DNA of 8,074 nt from Phycisphaeraceae bacterium. Its GTDB lineage: Bacteria; Planctomycetota; Phycisphaerae; Phycisphaerales; Phycisphaeraceae. The notes beneath the pieces are model-generated. The model made no database searches. It worked only from the letters and a program-made list of their open reading frames with translations, and had not been told where the DNA came from. The translations under genes and the position numbers were made by a program. Below, piece by piece: positions 5,414 to 8,074 of this stretch. Each line of letters begins with the position of its first letter. Positions within the stretch are counted from its first letter, which is position 1. The stretch is taken from the NCBI GenBank assembly GCA_016763955.1, contig JAESSU010000469.1, positions 1 through 8,074 on the forward strand, written 5' to 3'.

Positions 5414-6790
5414 ATGCACCCTATTTTATCTCGTCTTTATCATATCTGCCTGATCCTTAGCATACTTTGCACTGTGGCATTAGGAGGCGAACCTTTAAAT
5501 CCTGCTGCCGGGGGTCCGGTGATTACCACCATCCTCGGATGCGGCCTCAAGAAAGCATACTTTAACCCTTCGGATCAACAGATTCACAATGCCGCCAAAG
5601 AATTCGCCGAAGCTGGCTTTACCATGTCATGGGCTGCGTCGCCCAAAACATGGGGCAAAGGCAAGGACCTGCTCCAAGACGATGACTATTTCGCTCACAT
5701 GCATAAGGTGGGAGCCATTCTCCGCCAATACGGTATCGGCGTGGCGTTAGGATTTCATTGGCACCGCATCCTGCCCACACCACTAGAAGAAAATCTTGAA
5801 CTTTATGGTGAAATACTAGAGCCCAAAAATGGCAGCTTCGAGCGAAAAAACTGGAACTTTGGCTCTGAAATTGCATTGCAAGCATTTGCCCAACGAAGCG
5901 AAACACTGTTCGAAAAAACAGGGCCATTTGAGATGTTCTATTGCGACGAAGTGACCTTAGCAAAGGCTGGCCCAAAGGTGGCAATCCAACGCAGCAGCGG
6001 TTACTGGACCAGTCCAACTTACAGCGTGCAGGCACTTGAGTCCTTCCGCATTTATCTAGCATCTAAAGCTTTCCCACAAGCACAAAAAGCACGCTTCCCA
6101 GTCACCACAATTGCCCAAGAACCGTCGGCACAAGCCAACCAAGGACTCCCAGCCATTGCGATTAACGACACCAACCGTGACCGCCTGATGGAAGACAATG
6201 ATTGGCCCAACAGTCCGCTGTGGCAACACTGGTATACATGGCGATGCCAGTTATTTTCACGCTGGCTTGATACGGTCACCACGCTTGCTTACGAAGCCAA
6301 TAAGACCAACCCAAACTGGATGGGATGTTATTACGAGACACCCGTACAGTGGATGGTTCCGGAGTTAGGACAAGACCTTCAACAGATCGTTAACTTGCCT
6401 CATGTAGACTATGTCGTAGCAGGTTATACCTCGGGCGAACGATATCACAAAGTCAAAAAAGCTGCCGACGCGGCGGGCAAAAAATGGGGCTTGCAAGTCG
6501 AAGTTTCCCGCTACGGCAAAGAAGAAGGCATGCCTGTTAAATACATTGAAGATACATTTAAAAACGCAATGAATGACGGAGCTTCCTTAATCACCTGTTA
6601 TGCTGGATTGAGCTTTCGTACTGATCGACAAAACGCATCCGAAAAAGATCGCAAAAATGGCTGGTACTACATGCCCGACCAAGTCAAAGCGTGGAAATCG
6701 TGCATCCAATGGCTCAAAAAAACGCGTGGGATAAAAGCCCCCTCTTTCTCTCCTCAAACACCTCAGCCTAAAGCCCAACAAGTTCAATAA
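5414..6790 (+). CDS. Secreted TIM-barrel-like putative glycoside hydrolase
   Basis: From ATG 5414 the 458-residue product has a signal peptide ([10 protein letters not shown], hydrophobic core, likely cleavage after VALG near residue 24). The longer TTG version from 5357 would place 19 extra polar residues in front and is unlikely. A weak GAAAGA site lies 9 bases upstream. The body looks like a (beta/alpha)8 barrel of glycoside hydrolase clan A type, related in style to GH42-like proteins. FEMFYCDEV (172-180, with D178 and E179) could hold the acid/base at the end of strand 4, [14 protein letters not shown] (272-285) is the usual helix before a mid-barrel strand, and LQVEVSRYG with E363 could hold the nucleophile near strand 7. 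The C-terminal tail is Gln/Pro-rich. The exact family and substrate are not recognised. It lies between the two pseudopilin genes, 58 and 82 bp from its neighbours, probably in one operon. Catalytic residues are inferred. Confidence 0.7.
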   Translation: MHPILSRLYHICLILSILCTVALGGEPLNPAAGGPVITTILGCGLKKAYFNPSDQQIHNAAKEFAEAGFTMSWAASPKTWGKGKDLLQDDDYFAHMHKVGAILRQYGIGVALGFHWHRILPTPLEENLELYGEILEPKNGSFERKNWNFGSEIALQAFAQRSETLFEKTGPFEMFYCDEVTLAKAGPKVAIQRSSGYWTSPTYSVQALESFRIYLASKAFPQAQKARFPVTTIAQEPSAQANQGLPAIAINDTNRDRLMEDNDWPNSPLWQHWYTWRCQLFSRWLDTVTTLAYEANKTNPNWMGCYYETPVQWMVPELGQDLQQIVNLPHVDYVVAGYTSGERYHKVKKAADAAGKKWGLQVEVSRYGKEEGMPVKYIEDTFKNAMNDGASLITCYAGLSFRTDRQNASEKDRKNGWYYMPDQVKAWKSCIQWLKKTRGIKAPSFSPQTPQPKAQQVQ

Positions 6791-6860
6791 ACAATTTGCC
6801 GTATCCAAAACCAACACGATGTATGCCTCGACTGTGACTCGCCAAAACGTTCAAACCAAC

Positions 6861-6865
6861 AGGAG
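6861..6865 (+). promoter_or_regulatory. Ribosome binding site that decides the second pseudopilin start
   Basis: AGGAG lies 7 bases before ATG at 6873. The upstream in-frame ATG at 6819 lacks a good site and would add 18 residues to the leader. With the 6873 start both pseudopilins have leaders of exactly 14 residues. Confidence 0.7.
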
Positions 6866-6872
6866 CAAAAAT

Positions 6873-7592
6873 ATGCAACATCATTCCCCGCAACCCAATC
6901 ATCGCCGACAAGCTTTTACGCTCATCGAGCTTTTAGTGGTCATCTCAATTATCGCTCTGCTCATTGCCATTTTGTTGCCAGCCTTGGGTCAAGCACGAGC
7001 CAGTGCGCGAAAAATTCTGTGCGGTGCGAATCTCAAACAGGTGGGTCTCGTCCAATTTCTTTATATCGACGATTACAAAAACTGGGTCGTGGCTCCCTAC
7101 CGAAATGAAACCAGCGTATCGCCAATACAGATGCCCTGGTTCCGACAGCTGTGGTATTCATGCTATCTAAAAGCACCCAATGGCAACAAATCACCTTACA
7201 GCGGATACAACGTCAAAACCGCATCCCTTCTCAAATGCCCCGATGCACTGATTGGTGAGCCCAACACTGCAACAGCTTACTGGAAGTACAACAGTTCGTA
7301 TGCAGCCAATAGTCGATGGAATAAAGCCGGGTTTACGTGGAATTTCCCCGGAACCTATAACTATCAAGAGTTAAGCAAGCCCAGCAATCTCATGGCATAT
7401 ATCGACCACAACATTGTCGATGATGTCTTATCGACCGCCAATATTGTCATGACAAACCCAGGCAAACAAGTGGGCTACCGCCATCTGGATCGCGCCAACT
7501 GGGTTGCATGGGATGGCCATGTCGAAACGGTAGCCATCGAGGAAATGCCTTACAACCAAGCTTGGCAACAAAGACATGTGTGGAAACGATAA
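6873..7592 (+). CDS. Type II/IV pseudopilin-like protein with H-x9-DG C-terminal motif
   Basis: This intact 239-residue protein has a 14-residue basic leader ([14 protein letters not shown]), then FTLIELLVV and a hydrophobic helix to about residue 38. Phe15 is the expected mature N-terminus and Glu19 the Glu+5 needed for assembly and methylation. Next come [10 protein letters not shown] and ANLKQVG, a globular domain with LLKCPDA (129-135), [13 protein letters not shown] (168-180), and near the end [13 protein letters not shown]: His204, nine residues, then Asp214-Gly215, the motif of the prepilin-type H-X9-DG family. It would be processed by prepilin peptidase and anchored in, or assembled from, the inner membrane. 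It follows the putative hydrolase by 82 bp and precedes another secreted protein by 74 bp. A link to glycan capture or enzyme export is inferred from the neighbours only. Confidence 0.92.
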   Translation: MQHHSPQPNHRRQAFTLIELLVVISIIALLIAILLPALGQARASARKILCGANLKQVGLVQFLYIDDYKNWVVAPYRNETSVSPIQMPWFRQLWYSCYLKAPNGNKSPYSGYNVKTASLLKCPDALIGEPNTATAYWKYNSSYAANSRWNKAGFTWNFPGTYNYQELSKPSNLMAYIDHNIVDDVLSTANIVMTNPGKQVGYRHLDRANWVAWDGHVETVAIEEMPYNQAWQQRHVWKR

Positions 7593-7666
7593 CCCGACCG
7601 TACATCAAACCTCATTGATACGTTAATCTGGCAAGTCAAGCCTCCAAAATAAAAGGCCTTCGCAAA

Positions 7667-8074
7667 ATGCACAAGACATTGTATTACGTCATCTATAGCT
7701 GTCTGACTCTGAGCCTATTTAGCACGATGTTGCTCGGGGCAACCATTGACTCTCCCCAAAAGCCTCTCGCCAAATCCGGCGCTGGCACAGAATATGATGG
7801 CATCATCTTAAAAACAAAACCGCTTGAAAAAGCCGACGATCCAAAAGTTTCTTTAACGGTTCATGAAGACCAGATCATTCAACCGGTGCCACAATCCTTG
7901 TTTGGTTTCAATCACAATTGGCTTTGGTCTAATCGTTGGGTCATGGAAGATTCGGATGCTCAAAACCCGGTGATTTCACCCGATTTTCTCAAAACGCTTG
8001 CGGGACTGCCTATGCCGTTGAATCGGATGTCCGGGTCGATGTCTCAAACCTATCATTGGAAAATGGCGATGGGC
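7667..8074 (+). CDS. Secreted protein, partial; N-terminus resembling arabinofuranosidase-type glycosidases
   Basis: An open frame of 136 codons starts at ATG 7667 and runs off the window edge. It opens with a signal peptide (MHKTLYYVIYSC, then a hydrophobic core to LLGATID near residue 27). After a linker, a segment reads SLTVHEDQIIQPVPQSLFGF followed by NHNWLW, then FLKTLAGLPMPLNRMSGSMS and QTYHWKMAMG. The order 'strand, LFGFN, then LNRMSG...Y-x-WK..MG' resembles the start of GH51-like arabinofuranosidases and related clan A enzymes, where an LR-x-PGG segment precedes a Y-x-W-x3-GP block. The match is loose, and the catalytic part lies outside the window, so the family is a suggestion. An AAAAGG stretch (7650-7655) 11 bases before the ATG is a weak ribosome binding site. 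It is co-oriented with the pseudopilin and hydrolase genes and probably in the same operon. Confidence 0.7.
   Translation, partial: MHKTLYYVIYSCLTLSLFSTMLLGATIDSPQKPLAKSGAGTEYDGIILKTKPLEKADDPKVSLTVHEDQIIQPVPQSLFGFNHNWLWSNRWVMEDSDAQNPVISPDFLKTLAGLPMPLNRMSGSMSQTYHWKMAMG

Noticed and set aside
1..8074. CRISPR array, tRNA, rRNA, transposase or phage genes
   Set aside because: No regular repeat array, no cloverleaf, and no ORF resembling such proteins was seen on either strand.

Overview
The window looks like a carbohydrate-utilisation locus from a member of the PVC superphylum. Two proteins start with a near-identical type IV pseudopilin segment ([20 protein letters not shown] in one) followed by ILLPAL and an AR-rich stretch, and end in a histidine/Asp-Gly motif. 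Together with a LacI-family regulator and secreted sugar-active proteins, this is typical of Planctomycetota (class Phycisphaerae is my first guess) or Lentisphaerota. The assignment is by pattern recognition only.

Layout. On the minus strand (87-1504) lies a secreted carbohydrate-binding protein with a CBM9-like domain, split into two ORFs by an apparent -1 frameshift. A 672-base gene-free gap (1505-2176) holds several inverted repeats and a possible promoter and operator. On the plus strand follow a DUF4432 aldose-epimerase-like protein (2177-3223), a LacI-family regulator (GTG start 3517-4500), a pseudopilin with a -1 frameshift (4583-5119, continuing out of frame to 5355), a secreted TIM-barrel-like putative glycoside hydrolase (5414-6790), a second, intact pseudopilin (6873-7592), and the start of another secreted protein resembling arabinofuranosidase-type glycosidases (7667 to the window edge). 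Several starts were moved from the longest ORF to sites with a ribosome binding site or signal peptide.

How it may work together. The lacI promoter (TTGAAC, 16 bp, TATAAT) is overlapped by two near-identical 18-bp operator-like sites 32 bp apart, so the regulator most likely controls itself. It probably also controls the co-oriented genes downstream, because gaps are only 58-82 bp and I see no convincing terminator. A related half-match lies before the DUF4432 gene. The model is a sugar-induced operon: secreted hydrolases cut a glycan, envelope pseudopilins take part in binding or export, and the DUF4432 protein handles a released sugar. The substrate cannot be read from the sequence.

The points most worth a second look are the pseudopilin frameshift, which sits exactly on an in-phase T TTT TTA heptamer, the tandem lacI operators, and the interleaving of pseudopilin and glycosidase genes. 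The two frameshifts have the same sign and lie at or near short homopolymers, so a sequencing or assembly indel must be excluded first.
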